DNA of 64,000 nucleotides, from assembly GCA_050290265.1 (NCBI GenBank), contig JBNKHI010000013.1, forward strand, positions 9,218 through 73,217. The letters are read 5' to 3'. The notes beneath the pieces were generated by a model, which searched no databases, was not told the DNA's origin, and saw only the letters and a program-made list of their open reading frames with translations. Position numbers and translations under genes: made by a program. Of this stretch, positions 55,629 through 64,000 are shown piece after piece; the stretch's first letter is position 1; every line of letters starts with the position of its first letter. The stretch is from JBNKFV01 sp050290265 (GTDB taxonomy: Bacteria; Pseudomonadota; Gammaproteobacteria; Pseudomonadales; Cellvibrionaceae).

Positions 55629-56782
55629 CAAATCAATCGCACCCACAAAAACAGTTGCTCTACATACTCAATGTTGACTGGTATTTTAATCTCCACTGGA
55701 TAGACCGGGCATTAGCAGCAAAAAATCATAATTTTAAGATTCATTTAGCGTGCGAATTCACAGAACACAAATACAGAGAATTATTAGAGCAACAAGGAAT
55801 TAACTGCCACCCAATAAAGCTGTCCCGCACCGGAAAAAACCCTCTAAAAGATCTACAAACTTTCACCCAACTCTACAAACTGATTTCGAAATTAAACCCA
55901 GATATCATTCATACTGCGACAGTAAAACCAAATATCTATGGAGCCTTAGTTGCAAGGCTCACTAAAACGCCAGTGGTCTCTACTATAACCGGGCTAGGGT
56001 CAGTCTTCTCCAAAAAAAATATTGGCAATAGACTTTTAGGGATGGCCCTTTTTACTAGCTACAAACTGATTTTCAGGACACCCAAGTGCTCACTTCTCTT
56101 TGAAAACAACTCAGATTACGAACTATTTAAAAGTAAGTCGATTGGATCAAGGAGAATATTCAAAGTATCCGGCTCAGGGGTAGATATGGAGATATATCAA
56201 CCGTCTGGGAAACAGTTGAACGATTGTACAACGGTATTATTCGCTGGACGATTAATTAAAGAAAAAGGACTATATAAGCTTGTAGAAGCAATTGCACAAA
56301 TTAACACCAGGCACAAAGTAGTACTAAAAATTGCAGGCATTGAAGACCAAAATGCCTGCAACCCAATACCATCATCAACGCTAAAAAGCTGGAACCAGAT
56401 AGACTATATTAATTTCCTTGGGCAAGTAGACAACATACCGTCACTAATGAAAGAAGTAGACATAGTATGCCTGCCAACCCTATATCGAGAAGGTATCCCT
56501 CGCGTTCTCATTGAAGCCGGCGCATCTGGAAAGCCCTCTATCGGCTCAAAAAACTCAGGTTGCGAAGACTTAATTAAAGATGGAACTACCGGATATTTAA
56601 TTGACCCAAAATCAGAAAAAGAGCTAACAGAGGCTCTTGAAAAATTAATACTAGATAAAAAACTAAGACTTAGAATGGGGCAAGCTGCTCGTGAACATGT
56701 TAAAGCTCATTTCTCCAAAGAAAAAGTTATACTTGAACACATCAACATTTATAAAGGCCTTTTAACCAAAAAAAACAGGTAA
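55625..56782 (+). CDS. family 4 glycosyltransferase
   Basis: The 385-aa GT-B enzyme has an N-terminal lobe (LLYILNVDWYFNLHWIDRA, then PDIIHTATVKPNIYGALVARL) and a C-terminal nucleotide-sugar lobe with FAGRLIKEKGLYKLVEAI and the E-x7-E-like EGIPRVLIEAGASGKP. It probably adds a sugar to the growing lipid-linked unit. The family also contains WbpH-type transferases, but the substrate is not assigned. Its ATG overlaps the stop of the preceding gene, and it is the last gene of the plus-strand operon. It converges with a sulfotransferase-like gene 206 nt away. Confidence 0.88.
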   Translation: MTNQSHPQKQLLYILNVDWYFNLHWIDRALAAKNHNFKIHLACEFTEHKYRELLEQQGINCHPIKLSRTGKNPLKDLQTFTQLYKLISKLNPDIIHTATVKPNIYGALVARLTKTPVVSTITGLGSVFSKKNIGNRLLGMALFTSYKLIFRTPKCSLLFENNSDYELFKSKSIGSRRIFKVSGSGVDMEIYQPSGKQLNDCTTVLFAGRLIKEKGLYKLVEAIAQINTRHKVVLKIAGIEDQNACNPIPSSTLKSWNQIDYINFLGQVDNIPSLMKEVDIVCLPTLYREGIPRVLIEAGASGKPSIGSKNSGCEDLIKDGTTGYLIDPKSEKELTEALEKLILDKKLRLRMGQAAREHVKAHFSKEKVILEHINIYKGLLTKKNR

Positions 56783-56988
56783 CCACTAAATTTCAACAAA
56801 GGCGATCTCTACAGCCCCGAGCCCCCCTTGGGCTTATTGGCGAGCGCGTATACATTCCCATCCTCTAGCCATCGCTATAGTACGGCACTCTTATAAAAAC
56901 CTTAAATGTATCTAATTGAAACATTCTAGTTATAACTGCTGCGGATTATCTGAAACCGGAATTACAATCCATTTCGCCAAGCAATATA

Positions 56989-58137
56989 TCAATCCAATAC
57001 AGACTGGACCGCTCTTTTGATCGTCAAAGCTGCCTTAACATCCAAGCCTTTTCTATCATCTTGAACAAACTCACTTCCTAAAATCACCAACAACTTAAAA
57101 AGCTTTGAATCAAAATTCTTAATAAACTTTGTTATCTTTATCAACTCTCCTATAGCAACCAATTTCGCTTCAGACCCCAGATCTGTTACATCCATTTTAT
57201 GAAACAAAGGTAAAGAACCATTATACCTCTTTGAGATTTCCAAATTATCGAGCCTATAGTATTCTAGAATATCTTGCCTTTGCTGACGGGACAGCAAAGC
57301 ATGCTCCACATGAATCTCAACAGAACTACGATCCGATTTTTCGGAGTAACGTAATAGCACATCGTTAAACCTCCCGCTAATTTGAGTATCCTCTGTTAAA
57401 TTATTTATACCCCGCTTATATTCTAAAGCGGCAGCAGATAATCTTGGATTACTATTTCCCATCTGGCCAAAGCAAAAACCCTCACCCTCCAGCCGAAATA
57501 CATGAAACAAAAAATCATGAAAAATATCCCCTTTATAAAACTGACCGTGCTCATAGGGCCTAACAAAAACATTCTCTTTACCCACATACCTTTCCCACAC
57601 AGAAAGCTTACCTAGATAGTCATACCGCGAATATTGATTTTCAATGGTTTTTTGAATGTGTCTTTTTTGGACACCTGTTTTAACAAGTTGATTATAGGTT
57701 GCCATAATTGCGTCATCCTGACGTCTAAGGTATACGACAACATATATGTTAAATATTTTTTTTAGACTTTCACAAAACTCACCGATGCATTCACTTGAAG
57801 CAGATGAAATCAACTCACTAGATATTAAAATATTATCATTTGGATCACTCTTGAAAACCTCCTGCCATTTCTCTGTATCTATAAAATTAAACTGTCCTAA
57901 TAGAAACTGCGGCTTGTGAGGAGATAACAGATGATGAGCACCAGCAACGATGCCGTAGTCGGGATAACTAACACCAATATTACTTAATTGAGCTTTGTTC
58001 ATATAAAAGAAGTTTTGCAATGCAGAAGTCCCGGTTTTTCCCATACCGATATGAATATATAAATTTTTTTTCTCAATACTAGGACTCTTCGTTAGATTGA
58101 AGAACCATTTTCTAAACAGTAATCTTAGCTTATTCAC
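56989..58137 (-). CDS. P-loop sulfotransferase-like protein 1
   Basis: The 382-aa protein has a P-loop GMGKTGTSALQ (31-41), the 5'-phosphosulfate-binding loop type of sulfotransferases, and VVYLRRQDDAIMA, whose position fits the 3'-phosphate-binding strand. The paralogue at 60369-61445 shares both motifs and several other segments (FLFHVFR/FMYSLG, FYKGDIFHDF/FYKGSIFSDF). A PAPS-dependent sulfation of glycan is plausible, but no PAPS synthesis gene is in the window. The first residues are basic without a clear signal peptide. Confidence 0.75.
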   Translation of the reverse strand: MNKLRLLFRKWFFNLTKSPSIEKKNLYIHIGMGKTGTSALQNFFYMNKAQLSNIGVSYPDYGIVAGAHHLLSPHKPQFLLGQFNFIDTEKWQEVFKSDPNDNILISSELISSASSECIGEFCESLKKIFNIYVVVYLRRQDDAIMATYNQLVKTGVQKRHIQKTIENQYSRYDYLGKLSVWERYVGKENVFVRPYEHGQFYKGDIFHDFLFHVFRLEGEGFCFGQMGNSNPRLSAAALEYKRGINNLTEDTQISGRFNDVLLRYSEKSDRSSVEIHVEHALLSRQQRQDILEYYRLDNLEISKRYNGSLPLFHKMDVTDLGSEAKLVAIGELIKITKFIKNFDSKLFKLLVILGSEFVQDDRKGLDVKAALTIKRAVQSVLD

Positions 58138-58430
58138 AGCCTTCTCACACAGATTGTAGATCCAAGCTCATTATAACCTTGGCTATTTCAACATAAACTT
58201 TATATAAATACATCAATTCGGGTTTTAATCAGGACTAACTTTCAGCCACATTCCACAAATGACTGCCTAGCATTTAAAACAAACTGAACTTCAAGAATTG
58301 GGGCAATACAACTCCACCAAGGTAATATAACTGAAGGAACTAAATCATAATAACGGCCGCCAGCTGAATATAGAAAATCAAAAAGCAGGAAATTTTATTA
58401 CACATATCAAATAAATAAGAACAGATCTAA
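58138..58430. other. AT-rich intergenic region in the polysaccharide locus
   Basis: This 293-nt AT-rich gap between two minus-strand genes should carry a promoter for the first sulfotransferase-like gene. No open frame or hairpin of note is seen. Confidence 0.35.
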
Positions 58431-59282
58431 TTAGATCTCAACAACGGACACAGTGACATTCATTTCAGCACTACTAGAGCCCAAAAATTTACCCTCTATT
58501 GGCGGAACAGACTCAGGCATTCTTGCCACAGCAACAGGAATATGTTCAGCACCAACGATTGCGCCTAGAGTAGGATCGAAACCCTTCCAGCCGGCCCCCG
58601 GAATGAATACCTCAGCCCAGGCATGCGTAGCACCTGACTGCGGAGTCGTATATTTGGAGTATAGATAACCACTAACAAAACGTGAGGCCAAACCCAATTG
58701 TCTTGAAGCAGCCATAAAGAGATAAGCTGAATCACGACATGATCCTGACCGGGCTGCAATAGTAAACTCAGGCTGCTGAACCCCCTCCTCCTCCCGCCTA
58801 CAATAATCCACCATTTGGAAAATTCGCTGATTCAAACGAAACAATAGGCCGACAGTTGTGATTTTCTCGTTAGGGTGCCACAAATCTCTCACCCAATCAG
58901 TCAAACTCTTATTATTTACCACAAAGCTAGAAAGCATGTATGGCAATAGCAGCACCTTCTCCTCTTCTTCATACTCAAATGGATAATCAACGGCATGATC
59001 AGCCACTAAAAAATTATGCGGTATTTCATCATAATGACTTATGACAACTTCGCTTTTTATAATCAATTTATTTGAGTCTTCTATGAAACTTGCCGTAGCT
59101 ACTGAGTTGCCTTCAACATCTCTATACCAACGAATCGTAGCGGCAGGCGAAATATTTAAACCCGAGTTTTCGATACGCAATTCGTGACTTTCACGAGGCC
59201 GCAGCCGAAGAGTATGAGGCAAAAACTGAACGTCACCCGAAAAAGCATAAATTGTTTCATGGCTGATCTTATATCGCCTCAT
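58431..59282 (-). CDS. transglutaminase-like cysteine protease-fold protein
   Basis: The 283-aa protein is a bacterial transglutaminase-like enzyme with catalytic C182 (GSCRDSAYLF), H220 (THAWAEVF) and D236 (GFDPTLG). The N-terminal beta domain begins MRRYKISHETIYAFSGDVQ, typical of this group. ATG 59282 is chosen because it matches that start; GTG at 59318 adds 12 unlikely residues. No signal peptide is seen, so it should be cytosolic. The family includes amidases and proteases as well as transglutaminases, and its role in a sugar locus is unknown. Confidence 0.85.
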   Translation of the reverse strand: MRRYKISHETIYAFSGDVQFLPHTLRLRPRESHELRIENSGLNISPAATIRWYRDVEGNSVATASFIEDSNKLIIKSEVVISHYDEIPHNFLVADHAVDYPFEYEEEEKVLLLPYMLSSFVVNNKSLTDWVRDLWHPNEKITTVGLLFRLNQRIFQMVDYCRREEEGVQQPEFTIAARSGSCRDSAYLFMAASRQLGLASRFVSGYLYSKYTTPQSGATHAWAEVFIPGAGWKGFDPTLGAIVGAEHIPVAVARMPESVPPIEGKFLGSSSAEMNVTVSVVEI

Positions 59283-59425
59283 CGCAACCCCATAAACGTG
59301 ACAAACATGAACACTCACTCTAGTTTGATTTCAGAAAAAAGTCTAACGTATATCCAGACAAAGATAAAAGAGAGTCTCAGAAGAAAATAAGATGCGATTC
59401 AGTAGTAACTTTGCAGTAGCTACAA

Positions 59426-60334
59426 CTAGCGGCATTTTAAAGCAGTCACAGTTTTTCTGATACCCTGCTCCAAGGAAGTCTTAGGAGACCAATTCAATCT
59501 TGAACGCACTTTCGATATATCAAGAACCACAGCAGGAACATCACAATCTCTCTGATCCTTATAAATAACATTCAAATCGACTAACATGGCCTCATTTATG
59601 CACTTGATAATATCCAACAAAGAATAGCCTCTACCACCGCCAACATTAAGCAGAAGAAATTTATCGGCGACGCGTGCAGCCTTTATTAAAACCTCTACAA
59701 GATCGTCAATGTAAATATAATCTCTAACAATAGAACCATCACCCCATATCTCGATATTATCACCGGCCAATCCATTCCTTATAAAAGTACCTATAACCCC
59801 CTGCCCTTTTTGTTTTTCTTGTCCGGGACCATATGGATTAGCAATGCGTAAAATACAAACCGGAATACCGTGAAGACGAGAATATAAATACAGATACTTC
59901 TCAACTGCTAATTTCGAAACGCCATAGGCGCTAATAGGAAAAGTAGCTGCAGATTCACATATGGGTACAGAAGCAGGAATTCCATAAACCGTCCCACCCG
60001 AAGAGGCATAAACAAATCGAGCAATCCTCAACTCTTTCAGAACCTCCAGTAAATGCAAACTATTTATAAGATTCTGTTCGCAGTCGTACAAAAAATCGTT
60101 ATTAGATGTTGATGGAATCGTTGCGGAAGCCAAGTGGTATACCAAATCACCAGGCTGGACAATATTTCGAATCAACTCTGCATCATAAGCATTTCCTGAA
60201 AAACACTCTACACCCAATATTTTCTCTTCCCAATGTCTTGCTATGGCAATAACAGACAAACCCATATCTCTTAACGATACAGCCAATGCCCTACCGATAA
60301 AACCAGATCCGCCGAGTATAACAGCACGATACAT
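59426..60334 (-). CDS. NAD-dependent epimerase/dehydratase (GalE-like)
   Basis: The 302-aa extended short-chain dehydrogenase has GGSGFIG (8-14), catalytic Y137 and K141 (YGVSK) and RDYIYIDDLVEVLIKA. It fits a nucleotide-sugar 4-epimerase or dehydratase supplying precursors to the surface polysaccharide. Substrate not assigned. It lies 34 nt from the second sulfotransferase-like gene upstream. Confidence 0.87.
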   Translation of the reverse strand: MYRAVILGGSGFIGRALAVSLRDMGLSVIAIARHWEEKILGVECFSGNAYDAELIRNIVQPGDLVYHLASATIPSTSNNDFLYDCEQNLINSLHLLEVLKELRIARFVYASSGGTVYGIPASVPICESAATFPISAYGVSKLAVEKYLYLYSRLHGIPVCILRIANPYGPGQEKQKGQGVIGTFIRNGLAGDNIEIWGDGSIVRDYIYIDDLVEVLIKAARVADKFLLLNVGGGRGYSLLDIIKCINEAMLVDLNVIYKDQRDCDVPAVVLDISKVRSRLNWSPKTSLEQGIRKTVTALKCR

Positions 60335-60368
60335 GCGTATATTTTCCTATATCAGCCCACTATGGACA

Positions 60369-61445
60369 CTAACGAGACATTGATTTTAATGGCTCTAACT
60401 TTTCAACGGCACACTGAATGTCAGTCCGACCAATACGCTTTGCATGCTCCAATAGAGAAAGAAGCTCAACAAAAGCCTTAGGATATCTAGACTTAAAAAT
60501 AGCACCTATATTTAGAACCTCATCGTCAGATAAGTTGAATTCGAAACCATCGTCAGAAATATCATCTTGCACAGTATTCGAAAACAAATCTTTAACATTA
60601 CCACCCATATATTTACTGGCAATCTGCTCATTTACAGACGAGTAAGCAGTAATCAAACCTCTCCTTTCTTCAGTCGACAAAAAATCCCTTTTATGGCTAC
60701 CTGACAACGAAGACATCTCCAGCAAAGTAACATTTAATTGGTCAGAGCTATCTTTTGAGAGCCCCAAATAATTACAATATTTTTTAAACTCTGCTTCCGT
60801 TTTATTCAAGGAATGATTCACATCAGCTTTAGGAAAATCGTACAAAGGTAGAACTTCCTGTCCTAATGAATACATAAAATCACTAAAAATAGAGCCCTTA
60901 TAAAATCGAGATTTATCAAAGGATCGAACAATTACATTTTCACGCCCCACCTGCGAGCTCCACTTATCTATGTACTGTAAATAGTCACAAAAAAAAGGTT
61001 TTTTTAGCGTATCGAGCGCTATCTCATTACCAGAAATAATAGAATGCTTATAGCGCGATTCAACCCAATCATCTTGCCGCCTAACGTACACCACGACTTT
61101 AACTAAATCAAAAATAGAAAGTAGAGAAGATAAAAACAAATCAAACTGAGGCTTTATTGTAATTTTAAACAAGCACTCAGAGGAAATCAGAACAGTACTA
61201 TACTTCCTTGCCTCACGCTCAAGCTTCGAACAAAGAGCTCTAAAGTCTTGATTGCAGTAGCCAGCCAATTCCAAAAGAGAGAACGCATACAGATGATGTG
61301 AAAAATCACTCCACAAGCCAGTGTTCGAATAATAAATTCCTGATTTCTTTAAAATCTTCTCTTTGTTTTGATAACAAAATGTTTGGATAGCAGATGTACC
61401 GGTCTTATCCATACCCACATGTAAATACAACGTTTTTAGCGACAT
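60369..61445 (-). CDS. P-loop sulfotransferase-like protein 2
   Basis: The 358-aa paralogue of the protein at 56989-58137 has P-loop GMDKTGTSAIQ (11-21), VVYVRRQDDWVES, and FYKGSIFSDF. ATG 61445 is chosen over TTG 61451 because AGGT lies at 8-nt spacing and the P-loop then begins at residue 11. Both paralogues are minus-strand genes in the same locus, separated by the epimerase and the transglutaminase-like gene. It starts 12 nt after the GT2-GT4 gene stop and is probably cotranscribed with it. Confidence 0.75.
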   Translation of the reverse strand: MSLKTLYLHVGMDKTGTSAIQTFCYQNKEKILKKSGIYYSNTGLWSDFSHHLYAFSLLELAGYCNQDFRALCSKLEREARKYSTVLISSECLFKITIKPQFDLFLSSLLSIFDLVKVVVYVRRQDDWVESRYKHSIISGNEIALDTLKKPFFCDYLQYIDKWSSQVGRENVIVRSFDKSRFYKGSIFSDFMYSLGQEVLPLYDFPKADVNHSLNKTEAEFKKYCNYLGLSKDSSDQLNVTLLEMSSLSGSHKRDFLSTEERRGLITAYSSVNEQIASKYMGGNVKDLFSNTVQDDISDDGFEFNLSDDEVLNIGAIFKSRYPKAFVELLSLLEHAKRIGRTDIQCAVEKLEPLKSMSR

Positions 61446-61457
61446 AGGCAATACCTA

Positions 61458-63659
61458 TTAACAATCAGTAACGGAACAATATACATCTTGATACTTCCGC
61501 GCCATCACACCTGGATCAAATTTACGAACAATACTACTTACCCCTTCCAAAGCTTCTGTATAGGCTGCACTTTTCTCAGATATTTCAGCTAAAATAGACG
61601 CCACCCCATCTAGGTCAATAACCCAGTTTTCTAATTCAAAAACCCAACCAGCGCAAAGATCTGTATCTGAAAGCATTGACCTTATCTCCCCTACGCCCGA
61701 TGCCAACACCGGCTTACCCGACATAAGACAATCAATAATAGTAAGAGGGAAGCTTTCGCCATGAAATCGAGAAGGTAGAAAACCAATATCAGATGCAGCA
61801 TAGTAATCTCGTATATTCCCTCTAAAACCCAACAAATGAATATACTCAGGAACCCCAGTCTTCTTCAACCGCGAATATTCTGGCCCTTCTCCGATCAAAA
61901 TTAAATGTATGTCTCTTCCAGACTTCTCCCTTGCCAAAGATACAATCTCTACAGCCTCCGCCCAGCCTTTCTCTGGAATAGCTCTACTCACCAGGCAAAC
62001 CACGAAGGCATCACTTGGGATCCCGTAGGAACAGTAGTCTATAGGCGTAATCTCAAAGTAATCAAGGGCGTTACCTATTTTTTTGAACTGCTCTTGATTC
62101 AAGTAATTAAGCCTAGCAAACGGCTCAAGATTTTTGTCTGCGGTATACACAAACATAGCCGTTCGCTTAATTAAACGCGGCATCAAACGCTTAAGGTCTT
62201 CATTACTTATTGTTTCATACATACCATGCAAACTAACAATTGTTTTCACAACCGAAGTTTCTGGAAGCAGGTCTAAAATCGTATTATCCACCCACGCATG
62301 ATGCGAATGAATAATTTCAATATCGAATTCTTCAACTATCGACTCCAAAGCATAAAAATTATCTACGATAGCTATATCGGGGTTCAGTAGCGCCCGAATA
62401 CGATGAACCCGAGGCTCTTGGTGACAATTTAAGAAAGTAACTGAATACCCTGCTCTATAGAGAATGTTCGCCAACTGGATAGGGAAAGTTTCTCCACCAC
62501 CAGCAGAAAATGAATAACCTACCATTAATACATTTGGTCTACGTTTAATTGCCTTTTCATCGCAGCGACCAAGATTAAAACATTCGGAAAATTTCTCCTC
62601 TGAATAGTCAGCCCTATTTTCAATCCAGTGGCGTTTAATATTCATTTCCATCTGCGCCAGAGAGGAGCTATCTATTGCATAAAGGTGACTCAACTCTCTT
62701 GCTACGACTTCATGCTCCTTATAGTAAGCATCCTTTGAATATGTAGAAACAGAGGTATTAGTGCTATGAATTCGATAGTAATTGGTAGATTTAGTAGTAA
62801 ATGCAACCTGTCCACCTCTAATCAAATGTAAGTAAAATACCCAGTCACCACAAATTCTCATTGAGGCCCAATCTTCGTCACCTAATAAAGTTAACCCCAT
62901 TGGTTTACGAAATACCGCACTACTCACGTTCGGCACTATATTTTTTATAGCCCAAGCAGATTTCACAATTGAGCTAGCAGGTCTGATAAACCCCCCAGCC
63001 CATAAATCCTTATCAATATCTTGCAGATATTCTTCAATACTCCAGATTTTTGCTTCATCATTATTCACAAAATCTGTACGACAGTATGCAAGCTTTATGG
63101 ACTCATCAGAAAAATATCCAACAAGATTTTCTAAAAAATCGGGAGAGCAATAATCATCACTTTCTGCAATCCAAATTAATTCGCCGGATGCTAATGCAAG
63201 ACCTTTTTTCCACTGATGGAACACACCACCAGAATTACTAGAATTTTGAATCAATTTCGTTTTATGACTGAATCGATCCCGATATAGCTTGAGAATTGAC
63301 TGACTTCCATCGGAAGAACAATCATCCATCAAAATAACTTCAAAATTAGTATATGTTTGCTCATATATACTTTCCAATCTGCGCTCAAGATATTTCGCAT
63401 GATTATAATTTGGCACTATGACTGTAACCAGTGGAGCATTATTCCCATTTGAGAGCAGGGTGAACACACTGGACTCCGAGCGCAAAGAACGCTGCCTATT
63501 ATTAACAACCTTATTTTTGGACCTTCGGATAATGAGAGCATCCAACCCCCTTAGCAAGGGCACACAAATCGAATACAATATTGAAAATAATCGAGGGCAG
63601 GACAACTTTATCTTACCACCAAGCTCTCTTAGCACGTGCCTAACCCTAACCCAAAACAT
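61458..63659 (-). CDS. GT2-GT4 fusion glycosyltransferase
   Basis: The 733-aa protein has a GT2 domain at about 79-340 (VTVIVPNYNHAKYLERRLES, catalytic LMDDCSSDGS, WIAESDDYC) and a GT4 domain from about 371 (NVLMVGYSFSAGGGETFPIQ, SRAIPEKGWAEAVEI, GEGPEYSRL, FHGESFPLTIIDC). One polypeptide could therefore add two different sugars. ATG 63659 is chosen: GAGGTGA is upstream and the start lies 5 nt after the preceding stop, whereas a longer frame from 63722 overlaps that gene by 58 nt. Confidence 0.88.
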   Translation of the reverse strand: MFWVRVRHVLRELGGKIKLSCPRLFSILYSICVPLLRGLDALIIRRSKNKVVNNRQRSLRSESSVFTLLSNGNNAPLVTVIVPNYNHAKYLERRLESIYEQTYTNFEVILMDDCSSDGSQSILKLYRDRFSHKTKLIQNSSNSGGVFHQWKKGLALASGELIWIAESDDYCSPDFLENLVGYFSDESIKLAYCRTDFVNNDEAKIWSIEEYLQDIDKDLWAGGFIRPASSIVKSAWAIKNIVPNVSSAVFRKPMGLTLLGDEDWASMRICGDWVFYLHLIRGGQVAFTTKSTNYYRIHSTNTSVSTYSKDAYYKEHEVVARELSHLYAIDSSSLAQMEMNIKRHWIENRADYSEEKFSECFNLGRCDEKAIKRRPNVLMVGYSFSAGGGETFPIQLANILYRAGYSVTFLNCHQEPRVHRIRALLNPDIAIVDNFYALESIVEEFDIEIIHSHHAWVDNTILDLLPETSVVKTIVSLHGMYETISNEDLKRLMPRLIKRTAMFVYTADKNLEPFARLNYLNQEQFKKIGNALDYFEITPIDYCSYGIPSDAFVVCLVSRAIPEKGWAEAVEIVSLAREKSGRDIHLILIGEGPEYSRLKKTGVPEYIHLLGFRGNIRDYYAASDIGFLPSRFHGESFPLTIIDCLMSGKPVLASGVGEIRSMLSDTDLCAGWVFELENWVIDLDGVASILAEISEKSAAYTEALEGVSSIVRKFDPGVMARKYQDVYCSVTDC

Positions 63660-63664
63660 ATATA

Positions 63665-64000
63665 TCACTTCACCTCTTTTAGTATTTTTCTTAAAAACCT
63701 TAAAGGATAAGTTAATCTCCATGAAAAGCTGCGATGAATCACATCTAAATCCTCTTGCAAAGAGTTAACACTATTACTTAGCTCTACATTTTTCGATGTC
63801 AGCTTTTGATTAAGACCCTTTAGCTCTACATTTTTTGATGTCAGCTTTTGATTAAGACCCTTTAGCTCTACATTTTTTGATGTCAGCTTTTGATTAAGAC
63901 CCTCTAGATTTTTCTGATATGCTTTATAGTCAAGCTCCATCTGCTTGTTGTTTTGAAGCAGCAAAGCCAACTGTTTATTCAACTCAGTTATAACTTCAAG
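63665..64000 (-). CDS. C-terminal part of a coiled-coil protein, open at window edge
   Basis: The minus-strand frame is open at the right window edge and ends at TGA 63665-63667. The 111 visible residues form a coiled coil with three tandem 14-residue repeats (GLNQKLTSKNVELK type) followed by a conserved-looking tail SFSWRLTYPLRFLRKILK. That tail is common at the end of large methyltransferase- or glycosyltransferase-containing proteins in O-antigen clusters, where the coil serves as a chain-length or membrane anchor. The catalytic part lies outside the window, so no function can be named. Confidence 0.75.
   Translation of the reverse strand, partial: LEVITELNKQLALLLQNNKQMELDYKAYQKNLEGLNQKLTSKNVELKGLNQKLTSKNVELKGLNQKLTSKNVELSNSVNSLQEDLDVIHRSFSWRLTYPLRFLRKILKEVK
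63781..63906 (-). repeat. three tandem 42-bp repeats encoding the coiled coil
   Basis: Units at 63781-63822, 63823-63864 and 63865-63906 are nearly identical (two substitutions visible, one of them CCCTCTA for CCCTTTA in the last unit). The 42-nt length keeps the frame and equals two heptads, so unit number can change without breaking the coil. Confidence 0.92.

Noticed and set aside
63781..63906. CRISPR-like array
   Set aside because: The repeats are contiguous without spacers and lie in frame within a coding region.

Overview
The window looks like chromosome of a marine-type gammaproteobacterium close to Pseudomonas and Cellvibrionales. The reasons are the pseudomonad-style order map-glnD-dapC-...-arsC-like-dapD-dapE, the block thrS-infC-rpmI-rplT-pheS-pheT-ihfA-merR-tRNA-Pro, a non-AUG infC start, a long (344 aa) DapD, and a TonB receptor of the type common in these groups. 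The genus assignment is inference. Most of the window is ordinary housekeeping DNA. There are two accessory stretches: 6.1-9.4 kb, and 50.6 kb to the right edge. The second is visibly more AT-rich from about 54.6 kb.

Layout. 1-5.4 kb: the 5' part of rpsB on the minus strand, divergent from map-glnD-dapC. 5.4-12.1 kb: nth, an accessory insert, then arsC-like-dapD-dapE. The insert holds a small secreted Tyr-rich protein, a TraT-like lipoprotein and a decayed sixA-type phosphatase gene split by a DNA segment carrying a solute-binding-protein gene. DapC, DapD and DapE catalyse three steps of the succinylase lysine/diaminopimelate pathway. 12.2-17.4 kb: a MetE-C-type methyltransferase, a DUF1326-DUF2182 pair rich in Cys and Met, and an exported catalase-peroxidase. 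17.9-25.4 kb: ppsA and its regulator ppsR separated by a TonB-dependent receptor, then an M17 aminopeptidase. 25.5-41.8 kb: mixed single genes (rhodanese, YhiN-like flavoprotein, diguanylate cyclase, SpmAB-like protein, DUF2059, dbpA/rhlE head to head, SLC13-RCK transporter, GDT1-family exporter, ppc, a CZB chemoreceptor, DUF805).

42-50.4 kb: a translation block on the minus strand, bounded by tRNA-Val(GAC) on the right and tRNA-Pro(GGG) on the left. Each tRNA has a strong terminator, and the tRNA-Pro 3' flank has a degenerate duplicate.

50.6-64 kb: surface polysaccharide locus. A plus-strand operon (WbpV-, WbpL- and WbpM-like proteins, a GT2 and a GT4 enzyme) faces a minus-strand group (two paralogous P-loop sulfotransferase-like proteins, a transglutaminase-like protein, a second epimerase, a GT2-GT4 fusion, and the C-terminal end of a coiled-coil protein with a 42-bp tandem repeat). 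The first operon probably makes and loads a 6-deoxy-HexNAc initiating sugar on undecaprenyl phosphate; the minus-strand genes probably extend and decorate the glycan.

The best candidates for something little described are the DUF1326-DUF2182 pair, the interrupted sixA gene and the paired sulfotransferase-like proteins. No CRISPR array, prophage, transposase or recognisable defence system is visible.
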